A stretch of DNA of 55,838 nucleotides from Chlorobiota bacterium (lineage in GTDB: Bacteria; Bacteroidota; Bacteroidia; Bacteroidales; Marinilabiliaceae): assembly GCA_013153405.1 (NCBI GenBank), contig JAADEM010000051.1, positions 1-55,838 on the forward strand. The letters run 5' to 3'. Below the pieces are notes generated by a model that was not told the origin of the DNA, searched no databases, and saw only the letters and a list, made by a program, of their open reading frames with translations. Below are positions 17,020 through 26,057 of this stretch, piece by piece. The position numbers and the translations under genes were made by a program. Every line of letters begins with the position of its first letter. Position 1 is the first letter of the stretch.

Positions 17020-17484
17020 CTATTTAAAATGATAAAGGAATACAACCTGTCCTTCATAGGCAGGTTTCCGGTTTCCTTCTATTTCAAGCTTAACACCTAT
17101 AGTTGCTTTTGTTACACCTCGCAGGTTAAGAACATCATCAACTTTGGCCACAAGACGGACACGGCTATTAACCTTAACCGGCTGGTTAAACTTTAGTTTT
17201 TCTATTCCGTAGTTTACCTGTAATTTAAGATTCTGAACATCAACAATTTGTTCCCACAGATGGGGGAGAAGGGAAACTGTCAGATAGCCATGTGCAATAG
17301 TATCTCCGAATGGAGACTCTTTTTTTGCTCTCTCCACATCAACATGTATCCACTGATGATCGTTTGTGGCATCCGCAAAAAGATTAATCTGTTCCTGTGT
17401 GATTTGATAGTAGTCCGAAGTTCCTAATATTTGTCCTTTTAACTCATCCAGCTCGTTGAAGCTTTTAATAATAACTTTATCCAT
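17020..17484 (-). CDS. MaoC-family (R)-specific enoyl hydratase-like protein
   Basis: A 154-residue hot-dog fold protein. The hydratase motif FADATNDHQWIHVD (31-44) and SPFGDTIAHGYLTVSLLP (56-73) carry the catalytic Asp and His of the R-hydratase group, with the usual family length. Relatives hydrate trans-2-enoyl-CoA to (R)-3-hydroxyacyl-CoA in fatty-acid or PHA metabolism, or act as dehydratases. No neighbour fixes the pathway. It is transcribed alone, divergent from the small-RNA candidate and folP. Confidence 0.88.
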   Translation of the reverse strand: MDKVIIKSFNELDELKGQILGTSDYYQITQEQINLFADATNDHQWIHVDVERAKKESPFGDTIAHGYLTVSLLPHLWEQIVDVQNLKLQVNYGIEKLKFNQPVKVNSRVRLVAKVDDVLNLRGVTKATIGVKLEIEGNRKPAYEGQVVFLYHFK

Positions 17485-17574
17485 AATCTCATCAATTAGT
17501 TTCTGTTTTTCAATGCGGCTAAATTATACTTTTTTCAGCAGTTTGTAAAAAGACTATGAATTATAGTTTGTAAG

Positions 17575-17720
17575 CTATAGTGTGAATGCTGTATAACATA
17601 TTGAAATATTGACCTGTATATGTAACAAAACACTATAGTTAGGCGTATAATAGTTGCATAGAAATAAGGTTTAAATTAATAAAAAGCGGAGTGAAGGGGT
17701 TCATTTCGCTTTTTATTTTG
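17575..17720 (+). ncRNA. Candidate small non-coding RNA upstream of folP
   Basis: Lies between the divergent MaoC and folP starts. A promoter-like TTTG (17542-17545) and TATAGTTTG (17562-17570, one base longer than TAnnTTTG) would start transcription near 17576. CTATAGTGT (17575-17583) pairs perfectly with ACACTATAG (17630-17638). A strong terminator closes the unit at 17681-17714. folP has its own -7 element downstream at 17766, so this need not be a folP leader. No Rfam family is recognised, and no open frame of note lies inside. Existence is inferred from signals only. Confidence 0.45.
17681..17714 (+). terminator. Strong intrinsic terminator in the divergent MaoC-folP gap
   Basis: AAAAAGCGGAGTGAA (17681-17695) pairs with TTCATTTCGCTTTTT (17700-17714), a 15-bp stem with two G-T pairs and a GGGG loop, followed by ATTTTG. 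Neither flanking gene ends here, so it must end another transcript. The arms are A/T-flanked on both sides and could work in either direction. Confidence 0.75.
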
Positions 17721-17765
17721 CGATTATCCTGTCTGCTTTAATTAATAATAAATAAAAAAAATGCA

Positions 17766-17773
17766 TATTTTTG
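17766..17773 (+). promoter_or_regulatory. Promoter -7 element of folP
   Basis: TATTTTTG (TAnnTTTG) ends 25 nt before the folP ATG and lies downstream of the terminator at 17681-17714. Hence folP is probably transcribed independently of the upstream RNA. No clear -33 TTG is seen. Confidence 0.5.
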
Positions 17774-17798
17774 AAATGAATGAAGAATAAGCATTTTT

Positions 17799-18653
17799 AT
17801 GAATCAGACTACTGCCTTTAATTCTGTTCAAACTATTATAAATATCCGGGGTGAACTGGTAGACCTGTCTTACCCTTTAGTTATGGGAATCTTAAATATA
17901 ACTCCCGATTCTTTTTATGACGGAGGCAGATATGAAACAGAAAAGTCTGTTATTGAACGGTGTGAGAAAATATTGCAGGAAGGCGGAAAAATTATTGATA
18001 TAGGAGCATATTCTTCGCGTCCGGGAGCAGATGACGTACCTGAAAATGAGGAGTGGGAAAGAGTGGAAAGTGCATTAAAGATAATAAGAAGTCGTTTCCC
18101 TGATGTATGGTTATCACTTGACACATTCAGGTCGGGCATTGTCCAAAGGGCTGTGGAGGAGTATGGTGTAGATATTATTAACGATATATATGGAGGCAAT
18201 GCCGACAGTCATATGTTTGAAACAATAGGCAGGCTTAAAGTTCCGTATATTCTTATGCATATGCAGGGAACTCCCATGACAATGCAGAATAATCCGGAAT
18301 ATATGGATGTAGTTGCCGATATTTCATTGTTTTTTTCAGAAAAAGTAAATGAACTGCAATCATTCGGGACTAACGATATAATCTTAGATCCGGGTTTCGG
18401 TTTCGGAAAAACTGTTGAACATAACTATGAACTGCTGAAAAGATTACAGGAGTTTGGTTTGCACAAGTTACCTTTATGTGTCGGAGTTTCTCGTAAATCA
18501 ATGATTTACAAAGTTCTTGGCGTTACTCCGGAAGAGAGTCTTAATGGAACTTCAGCATTGAATACCATTGCTCTGATTAACGGAGCCAATATTTTAAGGG
18601 TACATGATGTAAAAGAAGCCGTTGAAATTGTTAAATTAGTGAATCATTTGTAG
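17799..18653 (+). CDS. folP: Dihydropteroate synthase
   Basis: Condenses 6-hydroxymethyl-dihydropterin pyrophosphate with p-aminobenzoate in folate synthesis; the sulfonamide target. The 284 residues are standard. Signature elements: MGILNITPDSFYDGG (30-44), DIGAYSSRPGADDVP (67-81), LDTFRSG near 107, GFGFGKTVEHN near 202, and SRKSMIYKVLG near 227. The TIM barrel is complete. cdaA follows after a 209-bp repeat-rich gap, a gene order often seen in Bacteroidota. Confidence 0.96.
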   Translation: MNQTTAFNSVQTIINIRGELVDLSYPLVMGILNITPDSFYDGGRYETEKSVIERCEKILQEGGKIIDIGAYSSRPGADDVPENEEWERVESALKIIRSRFPDVWLSLDTFRSGIVQRAVEEYGVDIINDIYGGNADSHMFETIGRLKVPYILMHMQGTPMTMQNNPEYMDVVADISLFFSEKVNELQSFGTNDIILDPGFGFGKTVEHNYELLKRLQEFGLHKLPLCVGVSRKSMIYKVLGVTPEESLNGTSALNTIALINGANILRVHDVKEAVEIVKLVNHL

Positions 18654-18699
18654 ATGAACTGAGGATTTGAGAAATCGATTAAATAAACCAAAATATATA

Positions 18700-18800
18700 A
18701 TCAATAGGACACTGTAACCAAAGAATTAGCGATAGCAGAGAGGCGATTTGAGATTAGCGAAGAAAACAATGTCGAATGATGAACACAGAATGTCGAATTT
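18700..18800. repeat. Dispersed intergenic phrase repeats between folP and cdaA
   Basis: Contains ACACTGTAACCAAAGAA (18709-18725), ATTAGCGATAGCAGAG (18724-18739) with GATTTGAGATTAGCGA, and GTCGAATGATGAACA. Matching phrases occur at 48953-48990, in the reverse orientation at 36362-36601, and at 48396-48420. The A/C-rich segment AAACCATTTAACC then leads to the cdaA start. There is no coding capacity. Confidence 0.55.
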
Positions 18801-18862
18801 TGATCTAAATAAAACCAAGAACTAAGAACTAAAAAAAACATCAAACCATTTAACCATATAAT

Positions 18863-19636
18863 ATGACCTTTTTACACATACGATTTATCGATATAGTTGA
18901 TATATTTCTGGTGGCATTGTTGATGTTCAGGGTATATAAGCTGATTAAAGGCACTGTAGCTTTAAATATTCTTATCGGTACGTTCGCCTTTCTTATGGTG
19001 TGGCTGGTCATTAATGCTCTGAACATGGAGCTGTCAGCAAGTATACTTGATAATTTTGTAAATGTTGGTGTTCTTGCCCTTATAATTGTTTTTCAGCAGG
19101 AAATAAGGAGATTCCTTCTTCTTATAGGATCAAAATATAACATCTCTCATAAATTTACAATGGACAAGTTTTTCGTGTCCGATGGAAAAGGGATGCTTAA
19201 CATTTATATTAAGCCTTTGGTCAGAGCCTGTGAATACTTTGCCAGGACAAAGACCGGAGCTTTGATTGTTATTACTAAAGATTCAGAATTACTCGATTAT
19301 GTACAGACAGGAGAACTCATTAACGGAGTGATTTCGACCCGGCTTTTAGAAGCTATATTTTTCAAAAACGGTCCTTTACACGACGGAGCTGTTATTATTA
19401 CCCGTAATAAGATAAAAGCAGCCGGATGTATTCTTCCTGTCTCGCAAAGTATGTCGTTGCCTGAGGAAGCCGGGTTACGCCACCGGGCTGCTATGGGAAT
19501 TACAGAATCGACAGATGCTATTTCAATTGTGGTGTCGGAAGAGACAGGAAGAATTTCGCTGTTCAGTAAAGGAGAGATGGAGATGGGCGTGTCGCCTGAC
19601 GAACTTTCAGAGCGATTAGCTGAAATAAATAAATAG
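18863..19636 (+). CDS. cdaA: Diadenylate cyclase (c-di-AMP synthase), CdaA type
   Basis: Makes cyclic di-AMP from two ATP; the messenger controls osmotic and cell-wall homeostasis. The 257 residues fit the CdaA/DacA class: three N-terminal transmembrane helices (about 10-25, 31-47 and 56-77), then the DisA_N catalytic domain. The active-site LHDGAVII (DGA motif) is near 171-178 and GLRHRAAMGI (RHR motif) near 200-209. It is membrane-bound with a cytoplasmic catalytic face. The next gene starts 5 nt after its stop, suggesting an operon. Confidence 0.95.
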   Translation: MTFLHIRFIDIVDIFLVALLMFRVYKLIKGTVALNILIGTFAFLMVWLVINALNMELSASILDNFVNVGVLALIIVFQQEIRRFLLLIGSKYNISHKFTMDKFFVSDGKGMLNIYIKPLVRACEYFARTKTGALIVITKDSELLDYVQTGELINGVISTRLLEAIFFKNGPLHDGAVIITRNKIKAAGCILPVSQSMSLPEEAGLRHRAAMGITESTDAISIVVSEETGRISLFSKGEMEMGVSPDELSERLAEINK

Positions 19637-19641
19637 GTACA

Positions 19642-20529
19642 TTGATTACACCTGATAAAAATAGAGAAAATACAGTCGCGATAAGTGGAATAACCGGTTT
19701 TCTGGGAGGAGAACTTGCCTCTTTGTTTGAACGTAGTAATCAAACGGTAATTCCTCTTATGAGAAGAGATTTTGACAGAGGTGAAAAACACCTGTCACAT
19801 AAAATAAACGGTGTAAATGCGGTGTTTCATTTTGCAGGTGAACCTGTATTGAAAAAGTGGACTTTAAAAAATAAAAAGAATATTTACGACAGTAGAGTTA
19901 ATACAACCGGAATGCTGGTAAAAGCTGTGGAAATGGCAAAGGATAAGCCTAAAATGTTCTTTTCGGCATCGGCAGTGGGCATTTATGATATTTATGAGGT
20001 TCACGATGAATTTTCTTCAATCTATGCTGACGATTTTCTGGCAAATGTGTGTAAGGACTGGGAGCGGGAAGCAATGAAGTTATACAATAAATACGGTATA
20101 CGATTGATAATCGGCCGTATGGGAACGGTACTGGGAAAGAAGGGCGGAGCATGGAAACAGGTAATGAAGGCTTTGAATTTGAAAGTTGGAAACAAAGTGG
20201 GTGATGGTTATCAGACTTTCCCTTTCATTCATATTGATGATTTACTAAGCATAATGTGGTATTTATGGAAAAAAAGCGACTGTACAGGTGTATTCAATAT
20301 TGTTGCTCCTCAACTTACTTCCAACTCTGAATTTTCTGATGAATTATTGCGTGCAACCGGCAGAAGCGTACTTTTTAATGTTCCCCAATGGATACTTCGG
20401 ATGAAATTCGGAGAAGGAGTTAGGATGTTTACTCACGGCCAGAAAGTATTACCGACACGGTTGATGGAAGAACGGTACCACTTTCTTTACCCTGATATCA
20501 AAAGCACAATTGAAGCACTCGTAAAATAA
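19642..20529 (+). CDS. TIGR01777-type NAD(P)-dependent epimerase/dehydratase
   Basis: A 295-residue extended short-chain dehydrogenase of the SDR39U1/YfcH group. The nucleotide-binding motif ISGITGFLGGELA lies at 14-26. The first ATG falls after this Rossmann motif, so the TTG at 19642, 5 nt after the cdaA stop, is chosen as start. Family marks: VNAVFHFAGEPV (57-68), SASAVGIYD replacing the Y-x3-K site typical of this group, and GRMGTVLGKKGGAWKQ. The substrate is unknown for the family. recQ starts 16 nt downstream. Confidence 0.88.
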   Translation: MITPDKNRENTVAISGITGFLGGELASLFERSNQTVIPLMRRDFDRGEKHLSHKINGVNAVFHFAGEPVLKKWTLKNKKNIYDSRVNTTGMLVKAVEMAKDKPKMFFSASAVGIYDIYEVHDEFSSIYADDFLANVCKDWEREAMKLYNKYGIRLIIGRMGTVLGKKGGAWKQVMKALNLKVGNKVGDGYQTFPFIHIDDLLSIMWYLWKKSDCTGVFNIVAPQLTSNSEFSDELLRATGRSVLFNVPQWILRMKFGEGVRMFTHGQKVLPTRLMEERYHFLYPDIKSTIEALVK

Positions 20530-20545
20530 AATAATTCACCATTCA

Positions 20546-22666
20546 ATGGCTGACGAAAATATACTGCTTGAAAACCTGCGTAAATATTTTGGATATGGCA
20601 GTTTCAGACCTTTACAGAAGGAAATTATAAACGATGTACTTGAAGGCAGGGATATTGTGGTTCTGATGCCTACCGGAGGCGGTAAATCGATCTGTTATCA
20701 GCTTCCTTCGGTTCTGATGGATGGAATCACTCTGGTAGTATCGCCATTGATTGCACTAATGAAAGACCAGGTGCAAAGTCTGAGGGCTAATGGTATTGAT
20801 GCTGTTTTTCTGAATTCAACACTTACACAGTCCGATAAACGTACTATTGTATCACGGATAAATTCCGGAGAGGTCAAGCTTCTTTATGTAGCACCCGAAA
20901 CTATATTTTCCGGCGATTTTGTTTCCTTCCTGAAAACTCTAAAACTTAATCTTATTGCCATTGATGAGGCCCATTGTGTAAGCAGCTGGGGACATCATTT
21001 TCGTCCTGAGTACAGCAAGCTTCATATACTTAAAGAGGAATTTCCGGATGTTCCCACAATGGCATTGACAGCCACCGCTGACAGGGCTGTACGTTCCGAT
21101 ATAGGAGAATTGTTAGGAATGAAATCGCCTGAAATGTTTATTTCATCATTTGACAGGCCTAATCTGTCTTTGTCGGTACTGCCTGGACAGAAAAAGTGGG
21201 AGCAGATTATCCGCATAGTAAACAGACATAATGGAGAAAGCGGTATCATTTACTGCGGAAGCAGGAAAGCAACAGAAACACTTGCAGCCAAACTGCAACG
21301 CGAAGGAGTAAAGGCAGAGAGTTATCATGCAGGAATGAACAGCGAATCGAGAGGAAAGGTACAGGATATGTTCATTCAGGGCGATACAGATGTTATCTGC
21401 GCTACCATTGCCTTTGGAATGGGTATCGACAAGCCGGATATCAGGTTTGTTATTCATTACAATATGCCCGGAAATATTGAAAGTTACTATCAGGAAATAG
21501 GGCGTGCCGGCCGTGACGGACAGCCTGCTGAAACAATTCTTTTTTACAGCTATCGTGATGTTCAGACCCATATGGGATTTATTGAGGAGATAAATAATGA
21601 GCAGTATAAAAAAATACAGATCGCAAAGCTTAACAGAATGCAGGAATATGCCGAGGCTCAGGTGTGCAGGCGAAAAATACTTTTAAGCTATTTCAGCGAG
21701 ACACTGGAAGATGATTGCGGTAATTGTGATGTGTGTAAAAATCCGCCACGATACTTCGATGGCACTATACTTGCCCAAATGGCACTATCGGCAGTTGCAA
21801 GAACAAATGAACAGATTAGTGTAAGTACGCTGGTGGATATTCTGAAAGGTGTATATTCCAGACCGGTTACGGAGAAATCTTTTCAAAAAATAAAAACATT
21901 TGGTGTAGGTAAGGATACAACTGCTTTTGCGTGGCAGCTTTATATACAGCAGTTTATTCAGCAGGGACTGGTAGAGATAGATTACAAAGACCATTACAAT
22001 CTTAAGCTTAATGAGCTTAGCCATAAGGTGCTTAAAAAGGAGCTAAAGGTAAAACTTGTGGATTATGAGGTGATAAAGCAGCGGAAAGAGGAACAAAGCA
22101 AGGCTCCGGTAAAGAAGCTTGCATTAGAAAAAAACGTTAATGAAACGCTTTATGAACATCTGAAGGAGGTACGGACTCTTGTGGCAAAAGAAAGAGGAGT
22201 GAGGCCTTATCTGGTTTTCAGCAATGAATCGCTCAGGGATATGAGTTCGCAAATGCCGGCGGATGTTCAGGAATTTATGAATATTCACGGAGTGGGAGAG
22301 CACAAAGCTAAAATGTACGGGAAGATATTTCTGAAAGCTATTGCGGAGTTTAACTCGGGAAAATCTAAGGGGGACACTTATAAAATCACTTATGAGATGC
22401 TGAAAAACGGAATGACTGTTTCAGAGATAGCCAAAGAGAGAAATATTCAGGAAACCACCATTTATTCGCATATTGCACATTTGCTTAAAAAAGACAGCGA
22501 TATCGATGTTTTTGAGTTTATCACGAAGGAAGAGCTTAATGAAGTGAAAAATGCAAAACAAAAAATAGTTGATACCACCCGTCTTAAGCCATATTTTGAA
22601 CATTTCAATGGAAAAATACCTTACGGTAAAATAAGAATAGCACTGTCATATCTTGATAAAATCTGA
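20546..22666 (+). CDS. recQ: ATP-dependent DNA helicase RecQ
   Basis: A 3'-to-5' helicase for recombination and replication-fork repair. 706 residues. Walker A MPTGGGKSICYQLP (41-54), DEAH box in IDEAHCVSSWGHHFRPEY (near 138-155), and motif VI QEIGRAGRDG. The zinc site in the RQC region is CRRKILLSYF then CGNCDVC. Winged-helix and HRDC domains follow (about 410-600), then a C-terminal HTH-like tail (EIAKERNIQETTIYSHIAHL) found in longer RecQ proteins. It continues the cdaA-epimerase run (16-nt gap). Confidence 0.96.
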   Translation: MADENILLENLRKYFGYGSFRPLQKEIINDVLEGRDIVVLMPTGGGKSICYQLPSVLMDGITLVVSPLIALMKDQVQSLRANGIDAVFLNSTLTQSDKRTIVSRINSGEVKLLYVAPETIFSGDFVSFLKTLKLNLIAIDEAHCVSSWGHHFRPEYSKLHILKEEFPDVPTMALTATADRAVRSDIGELLGMKSPEMFISSFDRPNLSLSVLPGQKKWEQIIRIVNRHNGESGIIYCGSRKATETLAAKLQREGVKAESYHAGMNSESRGKVQDMFIQGDTDVICATIAFGMGIDKPDIRFVIHYNMPGNIESYYQEIGRAGRDGQPAETILFYSYRDVQTHMGFIEEINNEQYKKIQIAKLNRMQEYAEAQVCRRKILLSYFSETLEDDCGNCDVCKNPPRYFDGTILAQMALSAVARTNEQISVSTLVDILKGVYSRPVTEKSFQKIKTFGVGKDTTAFAWQLYIQQFIQQGLVEIDYKDHYNLKLNELSHKVLKKELKVKLVDYEVIKQRKEEQSKAPVKKLALEKNVNETLYEHLKEVRTLVAKERGVRPYLVFSNESLRDMSSQMPADVQEFMNIHGVGEHKAKMYGKIFLKAIAEFNSGKSKGDTYKITYEMLKNGMTVSEIAKERNIQETTIYSHIAHLLKKDSDIDVFEFITKEELNEVKNAKQKIVDTTRLKPYFEHFNGKIPYGKIRIALSYLDKI

Positions 22667-22752
22667 TTGTTTTCTTAACCTGTTTTTATAACTCTTTAGT
22701 TTTATGTTTTATAACATCCCGGCTTGTGGTGTTTTATCTGTAACAATAGTTA

Positions 22753-22760
22753 TAAATTTG
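22753..22760 (+). promoter_or_regulatory. Promoter -7 element of glutamine synthetase
   Basis: TAAATTTG (TAnnTTTG) ends 31 nt before the ATG at 22792. A nearby TTG start at 22762 would be only 1 nt downstream of this element, which argues against the longer reading frame. Confidence 0.45.
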
Positions 22761-22791
22761 TTTGTTTTTAAACTCGTCTAAATCTATTGTT

Positions 22792-24297
22792 ATGAGAGAC
22801 CGCGAAGTTCTGATGAACCCGAACAGGTTGGTTCGTCAATTAAAAAAGCCCGCATCGGAGTTCACAAAGTACGACATCATCAGATTCATTGATGAAAACG
22901 ACATTGAGCTTCTTAATTTTAAGTATGTCGGGGAAGACGGAAAGCTTAAAACTCTGAACTTTGTTATTACAAGCAAAGATTACCTCGATTCTGTCCTTTC
23001 GACTGGTGAACGGGTAGACGGTTCCAGTCTTTTCTCTTTTGTTGATGCCGACAGAAGTGACCTTTACGTTATTCCACGTTTTAAAACGGCTTTTGTGGAT
23101 CCTTTTGCCGAAAGACCTACTCTGAATATTCTGTGTTCGTTTTATACTGCCGACGGAGAGCCGTTGGAAAGCGCACCCGAATATATTCTTAAAAAAGCAA
23201 TGGTTAAGTTTAAAAAAGAAACCGGCTATGAGCTTTATGCGATGGGAGAGCTCGAATACTATGTTTCTGGCGAGAAAGACAGCCTGTTTCAGCCGCCACC
23301 GCAAAAAGGATATCAGACATCAGCTCCATTCACACACTGGGAACATTTGCGAATAGAGGCAATGCAGCTTATAGCACAATCGGGAGGAAAGATTAAATAC
23401 GGACATTCGGAGGTTGGTAACTTTTCCGACGGAGAAAAAGAGTATGAACAACATGAAATAGAGTTTATGCCGGTAAGTGCCGATGATGCTGTTGATCAGC
23501 TTTTGGTGGCCAAGTGGATTCTTCGTATGCTGGGACAAAAATACGGTGTTCAGATAAGTTTTGCACCTAAAATTACGGTAGGTAATGCCGGCAGCGGATT
23601 ACATATTCATATGATGCTTGTGAAGGATGGTGAAAATAAAATGATAGATGATTTCAGGTTAAGTGATGATGCCAAAAGAATGATAGCTGGATTGCTCGAC
23701 CTGGCACAGCCGCTTACTGCATTTGGTAATACAGTGCCTGTTTCGTATCTGCGTTTGGTTCCGCACCAGGAGGCACCAACAAAAATATGCTGGGGTGATA
23801 CCAACCGCTCGGTTCTTGTACGCGTACCGTTAGGATGGGTTGCCGAAACAAATATGATTAAAGATGCAAATCCGCAGGAGACCAGTAAAATTCCATATAT
23901 TCCAGGAAAACAAACAGTAGAATTTCGTGTTCCCGACGGATCGGCAGATCTATATCACCTCATGGCAGGAATAATTATTGCTGCGGATAAGGGCCTGACA
24001 GATAAAAATTCGTTGAAAAGAGCCGAAGAGCTTTACGTTAATGTCAATATCTTTGCTGAAGAAAATAAACATATCCTTGATAAGCTGGAAAGCTTACCTC
24101 AGTCGTGCTGGGAGTCGGCTGAATTCCTGGAACAATACCGTAATTATTTTGAGAAGGATAAAATATTTCCCAAAGGAACTATCGACCGGTTCATAAAGCA
24201 GTTGAAATCTTATAATGATAAAGACCTTAGCGAACGGCTATACGGAAAGAAAGAAGAGATAAGAAAACTTGTGGAGAATTATATCCATTGTTCATAA
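22792..24297 (+). CDS. glnA: Glutamine synthetase (type I-like)
   Basis: Forms glutamine from glutamate, ammonia and ATP. 501 residues from this ATG. The beta-grasp N-domain ends near 105. Catalytic-domain signs: AMGELEYYV (metal Glu), HYGHSE-like KYGHSEVGNFSDGEKEYEQ, GNAGSGLHIHM (about 262-272), NRSVLVRVP (about 337-345), and TVEFRVPDGSADLYHLMAG with the catalytic Arg. The adenylylation loop of class I-beta enzymes is not evident. It converges on pckA across a shared terminator. Confidence 0.92.
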   Translation: MRDREVLMNPNRLVRQLKKPASEFTKYDIIRFIDENDIELLNFKYVGEDGKLKTLNFVITSKDYLDSVLSTGERVDGSSLFSFVDADRSDLYVIPRFKTAFVDPFAERPTLNILCSFYTADGEPLESAPEYILKKAMVKFKKETGYELYAMGELEYYVSGEKDSLFQPPPQKGYQTSAPFTHWEHLRIEAMQLIAQSGGKIKYGHSEVGNFSDGEKEYEQHEIEFMPVSADDAVDQLLVAKWILRMLGQKYGVQISFAPKITVGNAGSGLHIHMMLVKDGENKMIDDFRLSDDAKRMIAGLLDLAQPLTAFGNTVPVSYLRLVPHQEAPTKICWGDTNRSVLVRVPLGWVAETNMIKDANPQETSKIPYIPGKQTVEFRVPDGSADLYHLMAGIIIAADKGLTDKNSLKRAEELYVNVNIFAEENKHILDKLESLPQSCWESAEFLEQYRNYFEKDKIFPKGTIDRFIKQLKSYNDKDLSERLYGKKEEIRKLVENYIHCS

Positions 24298-24304
24298 CAA
24301 AAAA

Positions 24305-24329
24305 CGAGAGCTCCGGAACGGGGCTCTCG
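24305..24329. terminator. Bidirectional terminator between glnA and pckA
   Basis: CGAGAGCTCC (24305-24314) pairs with GGGGCTCTCG (24320-24329), with one wobble pair and a 5-nt loop. CTTTTT follows on the plus strand, and on the minus strand the stem runs into TTTTTTG. It serves both convergent genes. Confidence 0.85.
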
Positions 24330-24351
24330 CTTTTTATGGTATTTAAGTAAA

Positions 24352-25956
24352 TTACAATTGTGGTCCGGCAGCAACCAGGCTCTTACCTTCTTCATTATCG
24401 GTATACTTCTTAAAGTTATCGATAAATCTGGAAGCAAGGTCTTTTGCTTTTTCTTCCCATTCTTTAGGATCGGCGTATGTATCACGTGGATCAAGAATGT
24501 TTGGATCAACGTTAGGCAGAGACGTCGGCACTTCAAGGTTGAAGATGGGGATTGTTTTTGTATCTGCTTTTTCAATTGAGCCGTCAAGGATAGCATCGAT
24601 AATGGCACGGGTATCTTTTATCGAGATACGTTTACCTGTACCGTTCCATCCTGTGTTTACAAGATATGCCTGTGTTCCGTGGGCTTCCATTTTTCTTACC
24701 AGTTCTTCACCGTACTTAGTCGGGTGAACTGACAGGAATGCCTCACCGAAACAGGCCGAGAATGTGGGTTGAGGAGCAGTTACTCCACGTTCGGTACCAG
24801 CAAGCTTAGCTGTAAATCCTGAAAGGAAGTGATACTTGGTTTGTTCTTTGGTAAGTTTTGATACCGGAGGCAGAACACCAAATGCATCGGCACTAAGGAA
24901 TATAACTTTATTGGCATGTCCTCCTTTTGATACCGGCTTAACAATATTTTTGATGTGGTATATCGGATAAGAAACCCTGGTATTTTGTGTAACAGAGCCG
25001 TCGCTGAAGTCAATCTTTCCATTTTCGTCTACTGTTACATTCTCAAGCAGGGCATCACGTTTGATAGCATTGTAAATATCAGGTTCGGCATCTTTATCAA
25101 GGTTGATAACTTTAGCGTAGCAGCCTCCTTCGAAGTTGAAGATGCCGTCATCGTCCCATCCGTGTTCGTCATCACCGATAAGCAGTCGTTTAGGATCGGT
25201 TGAGAGGGTTGTTTTTCCTGTTCCTGAAAGACCGAAGAAGATAGCTACATCGCCGTTTTTACCCATGTTGGCCGAGCAGTGCATCGAAGCTATGTTTTTC
25301 AGTGGTAGGTAATAGTTCATCATTGCGAACATACCTTTTTTCATTTCGCCGCCATACCATGTTCCGCCTATCACCTGCATTCTTTCAGTAAGGTTGAATA
25401 CAGTGTATACTTCAGAGTGCATTCCGTGCTCTTTCCATTTCGGATTTGTTGTTTTTGAAGCATTTAATACCACAAAGTCAGGCTCCCCGAAGTTCTTCAG
25501 TTCTTCCTCAGTGGGGCGTATGAACATATTCTTTACAAAATGTGCCTGCCATGCAACCTCCATAATGAATCTTACCTTTAATCTGGTATCTTCGTTAGCT
25601 CCTGCGTATCCATCGACAACAAAAAGTCTTTTACCGGAAAGCTGTTTTGCTGATATTTCTTTAAGATCCTTCCAGACTTCAGGAGAAAGAGGTTTATTAT
25701 CATTGGGGGCTTCCGGTGAAGTCCACCATATTGTGTCTCGGGTAGTGTCATCTAAAACAATATATTTGTCTTTAGGCGAACGGCCGGTGTAGATTCCGGT
25801 CATTACATTTACGGCACCAAGTTCGGTTACCTGTCCTTTTTCATATCCTTCAAGACCCGGTTTTGTTTCTTCTTCAAACAATAGGTCATACGAAGGGTTA
25901 TGAACGATTTCTTTGACGTCCGTAATTCCGTACTTGCTTAAATCTAAATTTGCCAT
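24352..25956 (-). CDS. pckA: Phosphoenolpyruvate carboxykinase (ATP)
   Basis: Interconverts oxaloacetate + ATP with PEP + CO2 + ADP; in anaerobic Bacteroidota it often runs toward oxaloacetate for the succinate route. 534 residues, usual length. Signatures: [10 protein letters not shown] (56-65) substrate loop, kinase motif [11 protein letters not shown] (about 243-253), metal motif [21 protein letters not shown], and adenine-binding SYPIYHIKN then the [10 protein letters not shown] region. A TATTTTTG element lies 39 nt upstream. Confidence 0.97.
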   Translation of the reverse strand: MANLDLSKYGITDVKEIVHNPSYDLLFEEETKPGLEGYEKGQVTELGAVNVMTGIYTGRSPKDKYIVLDDTTRDTIWWTSPEAPNDNKPLSPEVWKDLKEISAKQLSGKRLFVVDGYAGANEDTRLKVRFIMEVAWQAHFVKNMFIRPTEEELKNFGEPDFVVLNASKTTNPKWKEHGMHSEVYTVFNLTERMQVIGGTWYGGEMKKGMFAMMNYYLPLKNIASMHCSANMGKNGDVAIFFGLSGTGKTTLSTDPKRLLIGDDEHGWDDDGIFNFEGGCYAKVINLDKDAEPDIYNAIKRDALLENVTVDENGKIDFSDGSVTQNTRVSYPIYHIKNIVKPVSKGGHANKVIFLSADAFGVLPPVSKLTKEQTKYHFLSGFTAKLAGTERGVTAPQPTFSACFGEAFLSVHPTKYGEELVRKMEAHGTQAYLVNTGWNGTGKRISIKDTRAIIDAILDGSIEKADTKTIPIFNLEVPTSLPNVDPNILDPRDTYADPKEWEEKAKDLASRFIDNFKKYTDNEEGKSLVAAGPQL

Positions 25957-25995
25957 TTTTTAATTTTTTTTAAATGTGAAAAATATTATATAATA

Positions 25996-26003
25996 CAAAA
26001 ATA
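25996..26003 (-). promoter_or_regulatory. Promoter -7 element of pckA
   Basis: TATTTTTG on the minus strand matches TAnnTTTG, 39 nt upstream of the pckA start. No convincing -33 element is seen. Confidence 0.4.
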
Positions 26004-26057
26004 AAAAAGTTTGCCAATGAGCAGGTTATATAAGACCATTTTAAACATAATTAACGT

